Assembly: GCA_050633705.1 (NCBI GenBank)
Contig: JBOEGZ010000006.1
Span: 251,738-315,737, forward strand
Direction of reading: 5' to 3'
Length of the DNA stretch: 64,000 nt
From: JAJFHI01 sp050633705
Lineage (GTDB): Bacteria > Pseudomonadota > Alphaproteobacteria > Rhizobiales > Hyphomicrobiaceae
Below, in pieces: positions 47,512 to 56,848 of this stretch. Each line of letters starts with the position of its first letter. Positions within the stretch are counted from its first letter, which is position 1. The notes under the pieces were generated by a model. The model was not told the origin of the DNA. It searched no databases and saw only the letters and a list, made by a program, of their open reading frames with translations. The position numbers and the translations under genes were made by a program.

Positions 47512-49023
47512 CTAGTTGGCGTTGCGATAGGCTTTCGGTGATATCACCGTCAGCAGCAGAATGTATATGTCCAACGCCAGCGACCAATTATCGATGTAGT
47601 GCAAGTCGTGAGCAACTCGGTCGCGCATTTGCGCTTCGGTGTTCGTGGCGCCGCGATATCCATTGACTTGAGCCCAACCTGTAATACCTGGGCGCATCTT
47701 CATTCGCCGAATGTAAACTCCAATCCGCTCTTCATAATGGCGGTCGTGTGCAACAGCATGAGGGCGGGGACCAACAAGTGACATATCACCCACAATCACA
47801 TTGATGAGCTGGGGAAGTTCATCCAGATTAAACCGTCTGAGATAGTGACCGACCCTTGAAATCCGCGCATCGTTTTCTTTCGCCTGCACAATCACATCGC
47901 CATCATCCATCGTCGACATGGTACGGAATTTCCAAATACGAAATTCCCGCATGTTAAATCCAGTACGCCGTTGATGGAAAAAGACCGGGCCCTTGCTGTC
48001 CCATTTTATTAATGCTGCGATCAGCACGAACAGAGGCGAAAGCAGAATTAAAGCGATGCTCGCGACGACGATATCAAAGTTTCGTTTTGTAAAGGCCTGC
48101 AATGGCGCAAGTGGCGGCTCAGACAGAGATAGCGCTGCAGCCGAACCAAAACGAACGACCTTTGCATCCGAGAAGCGCGCCATCAACTGTGAGGCGCCCA
48201 GATGCAATCCAACTGGAAGTGCACCAAAAGCTTCGATAACAGCGTTGATTTGTTCTGGATGATGCCAGTCGACAAGCATCACTACATCATCGACATAGGC
48301 ATTCCGCGCTTTAACAACACCGGAAACAAGTCGCTTAGAAAGGATGTCATCGGGCAATAAGTCCTCTGGCAACTCGATCGTGTCCACGACTTCGAACTCT
48401 CGATAGTTACTCGAGATCCGCTCTTTCATATTGGATATTTCAGTATCGCTACCAATCAACATAAGGCGGCGGCGCGATAAAAGACCCATTTCAACGGCGC
48501 GAGCCACAATAACCCGAAGGCCCAGTAACATTACAACGACGCTGGCGAGCCCCGCGAAATAAAATAAGACCATTCCGCCACGTGAAAATATTTCAGTCGA
48601 TTTTGTAAGAAAGCCGATAGCTGCGAGAAACAGAAAAGCGTAGTTCCAGACAACAAACGCGTTCGCGACAGTGCGTTTTTTGCCGATAATGCTTTGCACC
48701 CGGTATTCATCGCGAAATAAAAATGGCGCGATGTAAATGACCGCCGTCAAAACACCGATAGAAAAATAATTTTCCAGCACGCCAATCTTTTCATATACGG
48801 CGTAGTGATAGGCAATGCCGGTCACAACAGCCGCTGTAATGATCACAGCGGCATCCAGGAAAACTGCAAAGGCCGTAAAGCCCAAAGAGTTTAAGCCAAG
48901 CCACTCAGCTCGGTGTGTTTTGCCAGGCTGCGAGCCAAGGCTTCGAGCCACTGTTAAATTGTTCACGCCACACCACTCACATTCAACAAAGAGTGCCCAA
49001 TTGGTTTGAGCCCAATATTTCAC
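47512..49023 (-). CDS. Undecaprenyl-phosphate glycosyl-1-phosphate transferase (WcaJ/ExoY-type, initiating enzyme)
   Basis: A 503-residue polytopic protein that puts the first sugar phosphate on undecaprenyl phosphate. Four to five membrane segments (about 48-170), a Rossmann-like soluble domain (about 185-300) and the bacterial sugar transferase domain (from about 312) with KRNFDIVVASIALILLSPLF, KFRTM, LDELPQLINVIVGDMSLVGPRP (from about 400) and RPGITGWAQVNGYRG. The C-terminal domain matches those that transfer glucose-1-P or galactose-1-P. The GTG at 49023 has AAAGGG nearby; a GTG at 48966 would also fit. Divergent from the Wzc-like gene. Confidence 0.93.
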   Translation of the reverse strand: MKYWAQTNWALFVECEWCGVNNLTVARSLGSQPGKTHRAEWLGLNSLGFTAFAVFLDAAVIITAAVVTGIAYHYAVYEKIGVLENYFSIGVLTAVIYIAPFLFRDEYRVQSIIGKKRTVANAFVVWNYAFLFLAAIGFLTKSTEIFSRGGMVLFYFAGLASVVVMLLGLRVIVARAVEMGLLSRRRLMLIGSDTEISNMKERISSNYREFEVVDTIELPEDLLPDDILSKRLVSGVVKARNAYVDDVVMLVDWHHPEQINAVIEAFGALPVGLHLGASQLMARFSDAKVVRFGSAAALSLSEPPLAPLQAFTKRNFDIVVASIALILLSPLFVLIAALIKWDSKGPVFFHQRRTGFNMREFRIWKFRTMSTMDDGDVIVQAKENDARISRVGHYLRRFNLDELPQLINVIVGDMSLVGPRPHAVAHDRHYEERIGVYIRRMKMRPGITGWAQVNGYRGATNTEAQMRDRVAHDLHYIDNWSLALDIYILLLTVISPKAYRNAN

Positions 49024-49427
49024 GCACCCTTTGTATAGGAACTCTTAGAATTCCAATTCATTGACAACAAAATTGTTTAACCCAATGAATTATCTTTTTC
49101 TTTTCCTTTTAGAAAAATGACATTTTAAGTCGTATTGTCAAATAAAAATACGCCTGGCGGATTAACCAATCCGCTTCGCGACTTGCCAGCTCAATACAAT
49201 GTCTTTGGGCGGGCAATGGTGTCGACAATTGTATCGACAGACCGGCCACACTCGAGTTGGTATTGCAACAGATTGGATGGCAGTTGGCGCGCAAGTTGCA
49301 CGACTGCCACCACATTGGCTCTCGTGCGTAAATTTCATGGGGGACAATGTATCGAAATGCGCCACTAGCCCTCCTGAAACCTGATTAATTCTCGGGGTCA
49401 TGTGCCGCTTAACAAGAAAATTAAGTC
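49024..49427. other. Divergent regulatory region between the initiating transferase and the co-polymerase
   Basis: About 400 bases without a gene. It contains the inverted repeat at 49220-49239 and a related half at 49343-49355 (listed separately), TTGACA hexamers on the plus strand (49061-49066) and on the minus strand (49137-49142) without a clear -10, and a T-rich tract at about 49090-49110. Confidence 0.45.
49220..49239. promoter_or_regulatory. Inverted repeat, possible operator
   Basis: TGTCGA (49220-49225) and TCGACA (49234-49239) flank an eight-base core with CAATTG. Much of the unit, GACAATTGTATCGA, recurs at 49343-49355 as GACAATGTATCGA, closer to the Wzc-like gene. Repeated dyads between divergent genes suggest a regulator-binding site. 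Confidence 0.45.
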
Positions 49428-51629
49428 ATGAGTATCGCGTCGCCAAGTCCGCAATCTGAACCCGTCGACCTCTGGAAAAGAGCAGCAGAAGCGCCTGCCT
49501 CAGCCGTCGTCGCCGACGAATTAAGCGTTGGCGAAATCGTCGATACAGTTAAGCGAAAATTCAAGCTTATTCTTGCAACGACGCTCACATTTCTACTTGG
49601 CGCCTTGATTTTAAACTCGGTTCTTCCGCAAACCTTTCAGACCCAAGCACGAATTTTGATTGACCCCCGCGGCCTGCAAGTCGTGGACAAAGAAGTCACC
49701 CCCGGCTCCAGCGGCAATGAACTCAATTTGACACTGGTCGAGAACGAAATGCGGATTGTCGCCTCCGACACCGTCCTTTCACGCGTGGTCAACAAGCTCA
49801 ATCTTGCCCAAGACCCAGAATTTAACGGCACAGAACGTAGTCGATTTGCATTTATCATCGATTATCTAAGAAGCATTTCTCAAAGACCAAGCGACAGTGA
49901 GGCCAAACACGTCCTGGCGTTACGAAATCTTGCCAACAATGTCGAGGTTGATCGCACATCAAAGAGTTTCATTGTCCATGTGCTTGCCGCATCACGTGAT
50001 CCAGTCAAGGCTCAATTGCTCGCCAATACAATTGCCGAAGAATATATTTCAGAACGCATTAAATCTCGTTCCAACAAAGCTGAACGCGGCTCCTTGGCGC
50101 TCACAACAAGCTTGGTTGAGCTTCGCAAACGCGTTGAAGCCAGCGAACAGGCGATAGAAAAATACAAGAAAGACAATGACATTGTTGGAGCTGCCGGCCA
50201 ATTACTTAACGAACAGCAGTTGGCAGAATTAAATACCCGGCTCGGTGGGGCTCGCGCCGAAGCAACACGCGCTCGCGCACGCTTGGACCAAATAAACCGT
50301 TTGCGTCGTCGTGGGGTTGGCTCGGATGCAACGTTTGAAGCCATCCAATCACCGATCATTAGCAATCTACGGGGTCGTCTTGCCGACATTCGCCGCCGCG
50401 AAGCGGCCCTCAGTGTTTCCCTTTTGCCCTCACATCCACGCATGCGACAGGTGCGAAATGAACGCAACTCTGCACAACGCCAACTCGGCGAAGAGATGCG
50501 GCGTATCGCTGCCTCTGCACGCCTAAATGCCGAGCGCGCCAATGCAAATGTCAAATCGCTGACAGAAAATCTCGCAAAACAAAAATCAGTTACATCAGTT
50601 ACCAACGAGAAGTCGGTTAAACTACGAGAACTTGAGCGCGAAGCCGAAGCAAACCGTTCCGTCTACAATGCATTCCTGACACGTTCGCGAGAACTTGCAG
50701 AACAAACACGCGTCGACAGCTCCGTTGCTGAAATTATTTCGCCAGCATCACGACCGCTTAAATCGCAACGCTCAACGTCAATATTGCTCTTGCTTTCGGC
50801 CCTCGCTGGGCTCGCCAGCGGCTTCGGCCTCGCATTTCTTGGTGATGCGACAGATCAACATTTACGCACGGTACGCCAAGTCAAATCGTTCACAGGGCTT
50901 AATCGGGTGCTGGAAATCCCGAAACTCACCGACAGTGTTTTGCCAAAACGCGGCCTGTTCGGCGGGCTCAAACAACATCGGGCCATTTGCAATCAAACAA
51001 AGCCATCGTTACCGGCATTCTATGAAACATCTCCACAGTCTCCGGCATCTCAGGCCATTGCGGATATTGCCGCGACACTACGGTCCCAGTTTGCCGGCGA
51101 CACCAACCCCTCGGTACTTTTAACAGCCGTGGACCACGGTGAAGCTAAGTCAACGGTGGCGTTGAATTTAGCACTGGCAGCCGCTGATGCAGGTTCGACA
51201 GTGCTAGTGATTGATGCCGAATTCGAACGCAAATCGATCTCAAGGCTCACAGGAGCGTCCTCGAGCCCAGGCCTACTAAATGTACTTGATGGCAGTGCGC
51301 AGTTATCTCGCGTCATAGTGACCAGCGCCGCGCTGCCGTTTGACATCCTACCCGCCGGACATCGCCAACCTCACAGCTCCAAGACTGGCAAAACTCGCCT
51401 GTTGAATCGCCACATTTTAGAGATGACCCGCAACTACGATCTTGTGATCATCGACGACAGCCTGTTGCGAAATAGCACACGATCTGAAACTTGGGCCTCT
51501 GTTGCAAACGCCGTCTACATTGTTGTCCGCGAAGGTTTGACACGCAAAGAAGACCTGACCAATTCAATGATGACAATGTCCACAGCACGCCACCAAAACA
51601 GCAACGCAATCTTCGTCACAGATGCGTAA
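49428..51629 (+). CDS. Polysaccharide co-polymerase, Wzz/Wzc-like, with degenerate kinase domain
   Basis: A 733-residue protein: Wzz domain with membrane segments at about 47-66 and 451-471, a coiled coil region (about 215-435), and a P-loop domain (about 540-733). Such proteins control chain length and, as tyrosine autokinases, cycle by phosphorylating a tyrosine-rich tail. Here Walker A reads VDHGEAKST rather than GEGKS(S/T), Walker A' is VLVIDAEFER with Glu in place of the second Asp, Walker B is LVIIDDS, and no tyrosine cluster follows (the last Tyr is 697). Probably no or altered autokinase activity. No good ribosome site is visible. Confidence 0.9.
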   Translation: MSIASPSPQSEPVDLWKRAAEAPASAVVADELSVGEIVDTVKRKFKLILATTLTFLLGALILNSVLPQTFQTQARILIDPRGLQVVDKEVTPGSSGNELNLTLVENEMRIVASDTVLSRVVNKLNLAQDPEFNGTERSRFAFIIDYLRSISQRPSDSEAKHVLALRNLANNVEVDRTSKSFIVHVLAASRDPVKAQLLANTIAEEYISERIKSRSNKAERGSLALTTSLVELRKRVEASEQAIEKYKKDNDIVGAAGQLLNEQQLAELNTRLGGARAEATRARARLDQINRLRRRGVGSDATFEAIQSPIISNLRGRLADIRRREAALSVSLLPSHPRMRQVRNERNSAQRQLGEEMRRIAASARLNAERANANVKSLTENLAKQKSVTSVTNEKSVKLRELEREAEANRSVYNAFLTRSRELAEQTRVDSSVAEIISPASRPLKSQRSTSILLLLSALAGLASGFGLAFLGDATDQHLRTVRQVKSFTGLNRVLEIPKLTDSVLPKRGLFGGLKQHRAICNQTKPSLPAFYETSPQSPASQAIADIAATLRSQFAGDTNPSVLLTAVDHGEAKSTVALNLALAAADAGSTVLVIDAEFERKSISRLTGASSSPGLLNVLDGSAQLSRVIVTSAALPFDILPAGHRQPHSSKTGKTRLLNRHILEMTRNYDLVIIDDSLLRNSTRSETWASVANAVYIVVREGLTRKEDLTNSMMTMSTARHQNSNAIFVTDA

Positions 51630-51806
51630 GTCTTCGTTTTTTTTGGGAAGGATTCGGACATTCAGAGTTGGCACAAACGCGTGAGATTAAGCAACAGTAT
51701 TGCATTGTCATCTCTAATCAACCCGCAATTTTTTCAAATTTTTCGTTCATCAAAAAACCGAACACCGGCCTTTAAGACGTCGTTTTAGGAAGACTGGGGC
51801 AAACAG

Positions 51807-51854
51807 AAAAACCCAGCGGTCTCATCTGGGTGGCAATGAGAACGCCGGGTTTTT
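51807..51854. terminator. Possible bidirectional terminator between convergent genes
   Basis: AAAAACCC (51807-51814) pairs with GGGTTTTT (51847-51854), enclosing the smaller ACCCAG/CTGGGT hairpin (51811-51831). T residues end the stem on either strand. It lies between the convergent Wzc-like and GT26 genes. Confidence 0.5.
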
Positions 51855-51897
51855 GAGACCTGTCAGAAGTTTGTGGCTCAGGTGATAGGTCGGCCAA

Positions 51898-52683
51898 TTA
51901 GATTGAAGACCGCTTCATGAGTAGCGTTTCTTTTAAGCTGGAAAAAATAAATCTTGGGGCCTGCAACAGATATCGGCGCCAAAGTCGCTGCGGCTCCGAC
52001 ACCAATCGATGCAACCATTCAAAGCCATTTGAACGCATCCACAGTGGGGCACGACGTACCCGCCCTGTATGAAAGTCAAAGGCAGCACCAACACCAACCA
52101 AAACGACGCCTTCAAGTTGCGACAAATGATCGAGCATCCAGCGTTCTTGTTTTGGACATCCAAGGCCAACCCAAACAACATCTGGATTTGCCTCGCGAAT
52201 ATGGCGCAGTGACGCGTGTCTCTCTTCTTCAGTTAACGCTCGAAACGGTGGTGTCGCTGTTCCAGCAATATTGATACCAGGATAATTATCAGCCAATGTT
52301 TCAGCCAACTGGCCGGCGACACCTTCAGCCCCGCCATAAAAATAATGGCGCCAGCCCTCTCTTGCCGAACGTTCAACAACGGCCAACATAAAGTCAGGTC
52401 CAGGCACACGGTTAACATCTCGCTCACCGCGCAAATGAGATATCCAAACCAACGGCGTACCATCTGGAAGGACCATATCAGCCTTACAAAGCGCCTCCAT
52501 ATGGCTGGCTTCGTCTTGTGCACGCATGACGCTGTGGACGTCGCTGGCACAAATATAATGGGTCGTTTTTGCTTCGATCCAAGCCGCCAGCCGATCGACA
52601 GCAGACTGCATTGTGACACGGCTCACTGGGACGCCAAGAATCGAGTGCGTGCTAAGTTCTTGTGATGACACGTTGTTACTCAT
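51898..52683 (-). CDS. WecG/TagA/CpsF-family glycosyltransferase (GT26)
   Basis: A 261-residue cytoplasmic or membrane-associated enzyme that adds a sugar (often ManNAc, ManNAcA or glucose) to a lipid-linked acceptor. Family motifs are ICASDVHSVM (about 44-53), MVLPDGTPLVW with the key Asp73 (about 70-80), PGPDFM, and LGCPKQERWM in the C-terminal half, plus the usual tail with LWMRSNGFEWLHRL. It lies in the exopolysaccharide locus on the minus strand, converging on the Wzc-like gene. The donor is unknown. Confidence 0.93.
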   Translation of the reverse strand: MSNNVSSQELSTHSILGVPVSRVTMQSAVDRLAAWIEAKTTHYICASDVHSVMRAQDEASHMEALCKADMVLPDGTPLVWISHLRGERDVNRVPGPDFMLAVVERSAREGWRHYFYGGAEGVAGQLAETLADNYPGINIAGTATPPFRALTEEERHASLRHIREANPDVVWVGLGCPKQERWMLDHLSQLEGVVLVGVGAAFDFHTGRVRRAPLWMRSNGFEWLHRLVSEPQRLWRRYLLQAPRFIFSSLKETLLMKRSSI

Positions 52684-53007
52684 GATATTTTACGTAAAAA
52701 GATATTTCGATTGTTTGCCAAAACTCTAAGCTTGAGAATTCGCTCTCAAGCCTCTGCACAACGCGCGCCAAACCAAATTACGCCCACTCAGATTGCAGGT
52801 GCAAGCATTAACTTTCACTCTCAGTTTTTAAATGACCGCAAACACCACAATTTCCCAGCAACCATCATTCTGTTATGCAAAACCCGCATAAGTGAATTGG
52901 CACAATGCCCGCAATGACACTGCTCACACCCCTATGATCACCTCTTTCGCGCCCCATTCCGCAACACTCTACTTAACCGACCTAACTGCCTTAAAGGTTT
53001 CAACTCC
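52684..53007. other. Divergent spacer between GT26 and Wzx genes
   Basis: About 320 bases without a gene. A 12-base perfect palindrome TTTTACGTAAAA (52688-52699) sits just before the GT26 start, and a 7-bp inverted repeat CTTGAGA-N6-TCTCAAG spans 52731-52750. Both could be operator sites. No clear promoter hexamers. Confidence 0.4.
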
Positions 53008-54291
53008 ATGATCTGGCTTCGCCGGTTTCAGAATCGCATTATTGGCGAACACACCTATGTCAGTGCGGCGCTGGTCGATCAGGCCCTTGTGAGCGGGACA
53101 AGTTTCTTAACCGCAATCATATTAGCGCGCTTCCTCGGTGCTGAGGAATTTGGTCGTTACGTGTTGGCTTGGTTTGCTGTCTATCTCGCCCAGAATGTAC
53201 AGGGCGTTTTGATCAGCGCACCACTCATGACCTTGTCTGTTCAATGGAACGACCGCGACAGACGTGCCGCGTTCGGGACGGTATTTACGCATCAAGCTTT
53301 GTTGGCGTTCGCCACCTTTATTTTGGTATTTTGCGCGCTGAAATTTTCCGCCCTATTGGTGCCCGAGTGGAAACTCGACACATTGGCCTTACCAACCGCA
53401 TGCCTGGCGGCCTTCATCCAGGGTCCTGACTTGTTTCGCGTTTACAACTTCGTCCTGGATCGTGGCTGGCGCAGCGTCACCGTGGATGCACTTCGGTGTG
53501 CGCTACAGTTTTTCAGTCTGTTAGGCGTATTTCTCTATTGGCCGGCCAATACTTCTGTCAGTACCGCAATTTGGTTGATGGCCGCAGCCAATCTCATTCC
53601 ACTTGTTCTTTGTCTCATTTGGGTCGAGGCTGCCTCCTTCAATAGCGCAATTTTTCTTTCAACCACCAGGCGTCATTGGAAGTTTGCAAGGTGGTTGCTC
53701 GCGTCGACCCTTGCCCAATGGAGTCGCGAAGGTCTTGCAAGCATCGCCGTTGGCCAATTCCTCGGCTTAGGCGAAGTTGGCATTCTCAGAGCTTCACAAC
53801 AGCTGGTGTTCGCGATTAACGTTCCTCTGCAGGCTCTTGGCAATGTCATCCCGGTTCATGCCAGCCGCGCTTATAGCAGTGGCGGGCTGGTCGACTTGAA
53901 AAAGTTTCTTCGCACTTTCGCGCTTAAATTCATGATCCCGATGGCCGCGCTTTTGGTTGTCATCGGTTTGTTTGGTGAAACATTGCTCACCACTGTCTAC
54001 GGACCGTCCTACGCCGGTTATGGATACATGGTGGCGCTCTATGCTGTGATCATGGGCATTTACCTTGGCAAGGATGCGATGATTATGGCGATGCGCGCGA
54101 TGCAACGCACCGACTTTGAGTTCCGCGCCAACATGATTGCAGCCCTCATTGGTGGGCTCGCCGCTTATCCACTTGTGGCAACATTCGGCATGGTTGGCGC
54201 CCTTCTTGCTGAGGGATTGTTTATCATCGCCGTCCTATGTATCGGAGGGCTGTTGCTCAGAAAATCGATCGATACGCCGCAACAGCCTTAA
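53008..54291 (+). CDS. Wzx-type polysaccharide flippase (MOP superfamily)
   Basis: A 427-residue protein with 11-12 predicted membrane segments. The N-terminus LVDQALVSGTSFLTAIILAR (from about 27) and FLGAEEFGRYVLAW are typical of O-antigen/exopolysaccharide flippases, as is the later GEVGILRASQQL. These proteins move lipid-linked repeat units across the inner membrane. It precedes the polymerase gene. AAAGG lies about ten bases before the ATG. Confidence 0.9.
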   Translation: MIWLRRFQNRIIGEHTYVSAALVDQALVSGTSFLTAIILARFLGAEEFGRYVLAWFAVYLAQNVQGVLISAPLMTLSVQWNDRDRRAAFGTVFTHQALLAFATFILVFCALKFSALLVPEWKLDTLALPTACLAAFIQGPDLFRVYNFVLDRGWRSVTVDALRCALQFFSLLGVFLYWPANTSVSTAIWLMAAANLIPLVLCLIWVEAASFNSAIFLSTTRRHWKFARWLLASTLAQWSREGLASIAVGQFLGLGEVGILRASQQLVFAINVPLQALGNVIPVHASRAYSSGGLVDLKKFLRTFALKFMIPMAALLVVIGLFGETLLTTVYGPSYAGYGYMVALYAVIMGIYLGKDAMIMAMRAMQRTDFEFRANMIAALIGGLAAYPLVATFGMVGALLAEGLFIIAVLCIGGLLLRKSIDTPQQP

Positions 54292-54442
54292 CCTTACTTT
54301 AAAGATGGCCAAACCGATTGAGACTTAACCGACACCAAAACATGTTTTTCCAATCACAAGCCATTACGCTTATGACTTTGCCCGAGGCTTGGCACCTGTT
54401 CCTCCAGCAAGGTCGCCCCAGGCATTCCGAGAGGGCGCCAAC

Positions 54443-55822
54443 ATGGATCTGCTAAAATTACGATCCAATATTGTGCTGATCATTATTGCGAGCTATCTGG
54501 TCCTCAATTCCGGATTTATGCTGCTGCGCCTGCCACCATCTGGAAGTTTTGGCATTCCAATCGCCGAATTGCTTATTGCCGCCTTTCTTGCAACACTGAT
54601 TTTCGAAGTCCGCCACATCAAAGCATTTGCGACAGTTGCACCGCTCACGTTCCTGTTAATCTGGTGGGGACATGGGGGCGTCCAGGCCGTAAAGGGCCTA
54701 CAACAGCACAGTATTTGGGCCTTACGCGACGCCTCACACATGATCGATTCCCTATTTATCTGGATCGGCTTCGTCGTTGCCAGCGTGCCCGGTTTTCTCG
54801 ATCGGTTTTCCCATGCACTGCGCCTGATGTTGATCATCGGCGCCATCTATATGTTGGGATACCCATTTCGAGATCAACTCGCGGCTCTCTCGCCCACGAT
54901 CACGGCACCGGCAGGTTACAGCGCGCCAATTTTATTCAATTATACCGGTGGCTCGATCGTACCCATGACGGCTGCCGTACAGATTCTTCTCGACCGGACA
55001 CGACTATTTTTCATACCTTCGGTCGTCGTTGCTGGCGGCATCATTGCTTTTGCAGTCGTTCTTTTGCAGCAACGTTCCACCTATCTACAATTGATCGCTT
55101 TGTTCTTCGTATTAGCTTTCATACGCCCAAGAGACGTGATGCGTCTGTCTTTTGGCATGGTACTGGCGGCGTTAGCTTTGGTCCTCATCCTTTCAACCGG
55201 CATAGAAATCACCGGGCGTCTTGGCGAAAAATTCTCACTTGATTTTCTCGTCAATCACTTTGCTGCAATTTGGGGAGAAAAAAGCGGCGGCGCAATTGAT
55301 AGTGCCGCGTCTGGCGTCGGCCAACGCCTCGCCTGGTGGACGAAGATATGGGAAGATGTGACGGTTGGCGCCCGCACGCTCACCTTTGGTTTGGGCTATG
55401 GCATTCCATTGACAGACTTCTCAGATGTTAGCGGTACGCAAGTACGAGAACCTCACAACTCGACGATCTCAACATTTGCACGCCTTGGATTGATCGGCAT
55501 CATCAGTCTGTTTGCTATCCAAGCTTTTTTGGCACGCGAATGGTTTCGATTGTACAAATTTCTGCGTCGACGTGGCGATCAGGTGTGGGCCAACAACCTG
55601 CTCATCATGGCAGCATTTTTTATCTCAGTTTGGGTTTATTCCATTGGAGAAGATGCGTTTGAAAAGCCGTTCTCCGCTGTTCCCTACTACTTCTTCTGGG
55701 GTGTTATATTGCGGGCGGCTTATGTCGCACGGCTGGCACAAGCTCAAGAACCGAGAACTACAATCCATCACCAAGACGATCGCGCACCACTCGGGCAACA
55801 GTTAGCACCGAACACGAGCTAA
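54443..55822 (+). CDS. Wzy-type O-antigen/exopolysaccharide polymerase
   Basis: A 459-residue protein with about 11 membrane segments and a long periplasmic loop (about residues 260-345) with an Arg-rich AWWTKIW-type segment and HNSTISTFARLGLIG. This is the pattern of the Wzy/O-antigen ligase superfamily, which joins repeat units in the periplasm. I start it at the ATG at 54443 because AGAGGG is upstream; the open frame reaches 54389. The distinction between polymerase and ligase rests on its place next to wzx. Confidence 0.82.
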   Translation: MDLLKLRSNIVLIIIASYLVLNSGFMLLRLPPSGSFGIPIAELLIAAFLATLIFEVRHIKAFATVAPLTFLLIWWGHGGVQAVKGLQQHSIWALRDASHMIDSLFIWIGFVVASVPGFLDRFSHALRLMLIIGAIYMLGYPFRDQLAALSPTITAPAGYSAPILFNYTGGSIVPMTAAVQILLDRTRLFFIPSVVVAGGIIAFAVVLLQQRSTYLQLIALFFVLAFIRPRDVMRLSFGMVLAALALVLILSTGIEITGRLGEKFSLDFLVNHFAAIWGEKSGGAIDSAASGVGQRLAWWTKIWEDVTVGARTLTFGLGYGIPLTDFSDVSGTQVREPHNSTISTFARLGLIGIISLFAIQAFLAREWFRLYKFLRRRGDQVWANNLLIMAAFFISVWVYSIGEDAFEKPFSAVPYYFFWGVILRAAYVARLAQAQEPRTTIHHQDDRAPLGQQLAPNTS

Positions 55823-55846
55823 AATCGCAAGTGGAAATAAGGCGAC

Positions 55847-56647
55847 TTATCCAATCGCACTTCGGCCGGTCAGCTTTTCAAAAACTCGCCCGTCAATACA
55901 AAGCTTTTCCACCATGTGGTTGGCAGTTGCATCCGTCGTCCAGGCTGTTCGATGCATTTGCAATTTATTGAACGGTTGTGCGTACTGCATTCCTGGAATT
56001 GCTGCTGCAATCGTCTCAAACCCAATAACCTGACAGTAAGCCTCAAGGTCGGAATTGAAAAACCGGCGCATACCAAACGGATAAGAAAAATGTCGAACAC
56101 TTTCACCAATCAAATCTTCCAATATCAATTTGGACTGAAGAATTTCCTCATCCCATTTATCAGGCGGCAGTTTGTTTAAAGCAAAATGAGAGTGCGTGTG
56201 GGCAGCGATCGTATGTCCCTCTGCGTGAAGCTCTTTTACATCCTGGCCACTCATAGCCGTGCGATCGCCATGATGAACAATTCGATCGAAGTAGGTCGAA
56301 ATTTCTTGCCGACTGGTGGTCTCAATCAACGGCAGTGTATTAACGTAGAAGGTGAGCTTTACATCAAGTTCACGAAATAACCCCAGCGCCTCATGCCAGC
56401 TTTTGTAGTTGTCATCAAAACTAATGAAAGCTTGTTTGCGATGGGGTTTTTCTGGTCGAATGAAGTCATCAATCGAGACAATTTCATATCCATGAAACCT
56501 CAGTGTTGCGACGCAATCACGAAACGCCGGCCATTCATGCTTTTCAAGAGAATGAAAATAGACCCCCAACCGTTCTGGTAAGGGCTTTGTGGCAAAGCGC
56601 TTGTGCAGGCCATAGACGAGGGAAAATATTGCCGTCTTAGCTTGCAT
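55847..56647 (-). CDS. Polysaccharide deacetylase (NodB/CE4 family)
   Basis: A 266-residue protein with CE4 motif 1 SFDDN (about 77-81, catalytic base Asp78 and metal-binding Asp79), motif 2 AHTHSHFAL with His150 and His154, and motif 3 YPFG (about 189-192). CE4 enzymes remove acetyl groups from N-acetylated sugars using a metal. The start at 56647 (MQAKTAIFSLVYGLH) has GGAA nearby; a TTG at 56680 is in frame. No clear signal peptide, so it may act in the cytoplasm or at the membrane. Convergent with the Wzy gene. Confidence 0.9.
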   Translation of the reverse strand: MQAKTAIFSLVYGLHKRFATKPLPERLGVYFHSLEKHEWPAFRDCVATLRFHGYEIVSIDDFIRPEKPHRKQAFISFDDNYKSWHEALGLFRELDVKLTFYVNTLPLIETTSRQEISTYFDRIVHHGDRTAMSGQDVKELHAEGHTIAAHTHSHFALNKLPPDKWDEEILQSKLILEDLIGESVRHFSYPFGMRRFFNSDLEAYCQVIGFETIAAAIPGMQYAQPFNKLQMHRTAWTTDATANHMVEKLCIDGRVFEKLTGRSAIG

Positions 56648-56848
56648 CTTTATTCCAGCAGGATTTCGATTGAGTTGCAAAACACCGACTTTCCGAATTG
56701 ACGAACATCACGTTTTGTCGTTTCAATTTCAGCGACACCACAGCCTCACATAGCGCTTAGCTGTGATCGTTTCAACCAACCGCTTTTCTGATTAAGCTTA
56801 AAACTAATCCCAACTTTAACGCCGCGTGTCATCGAGGTTTCCCCCATC

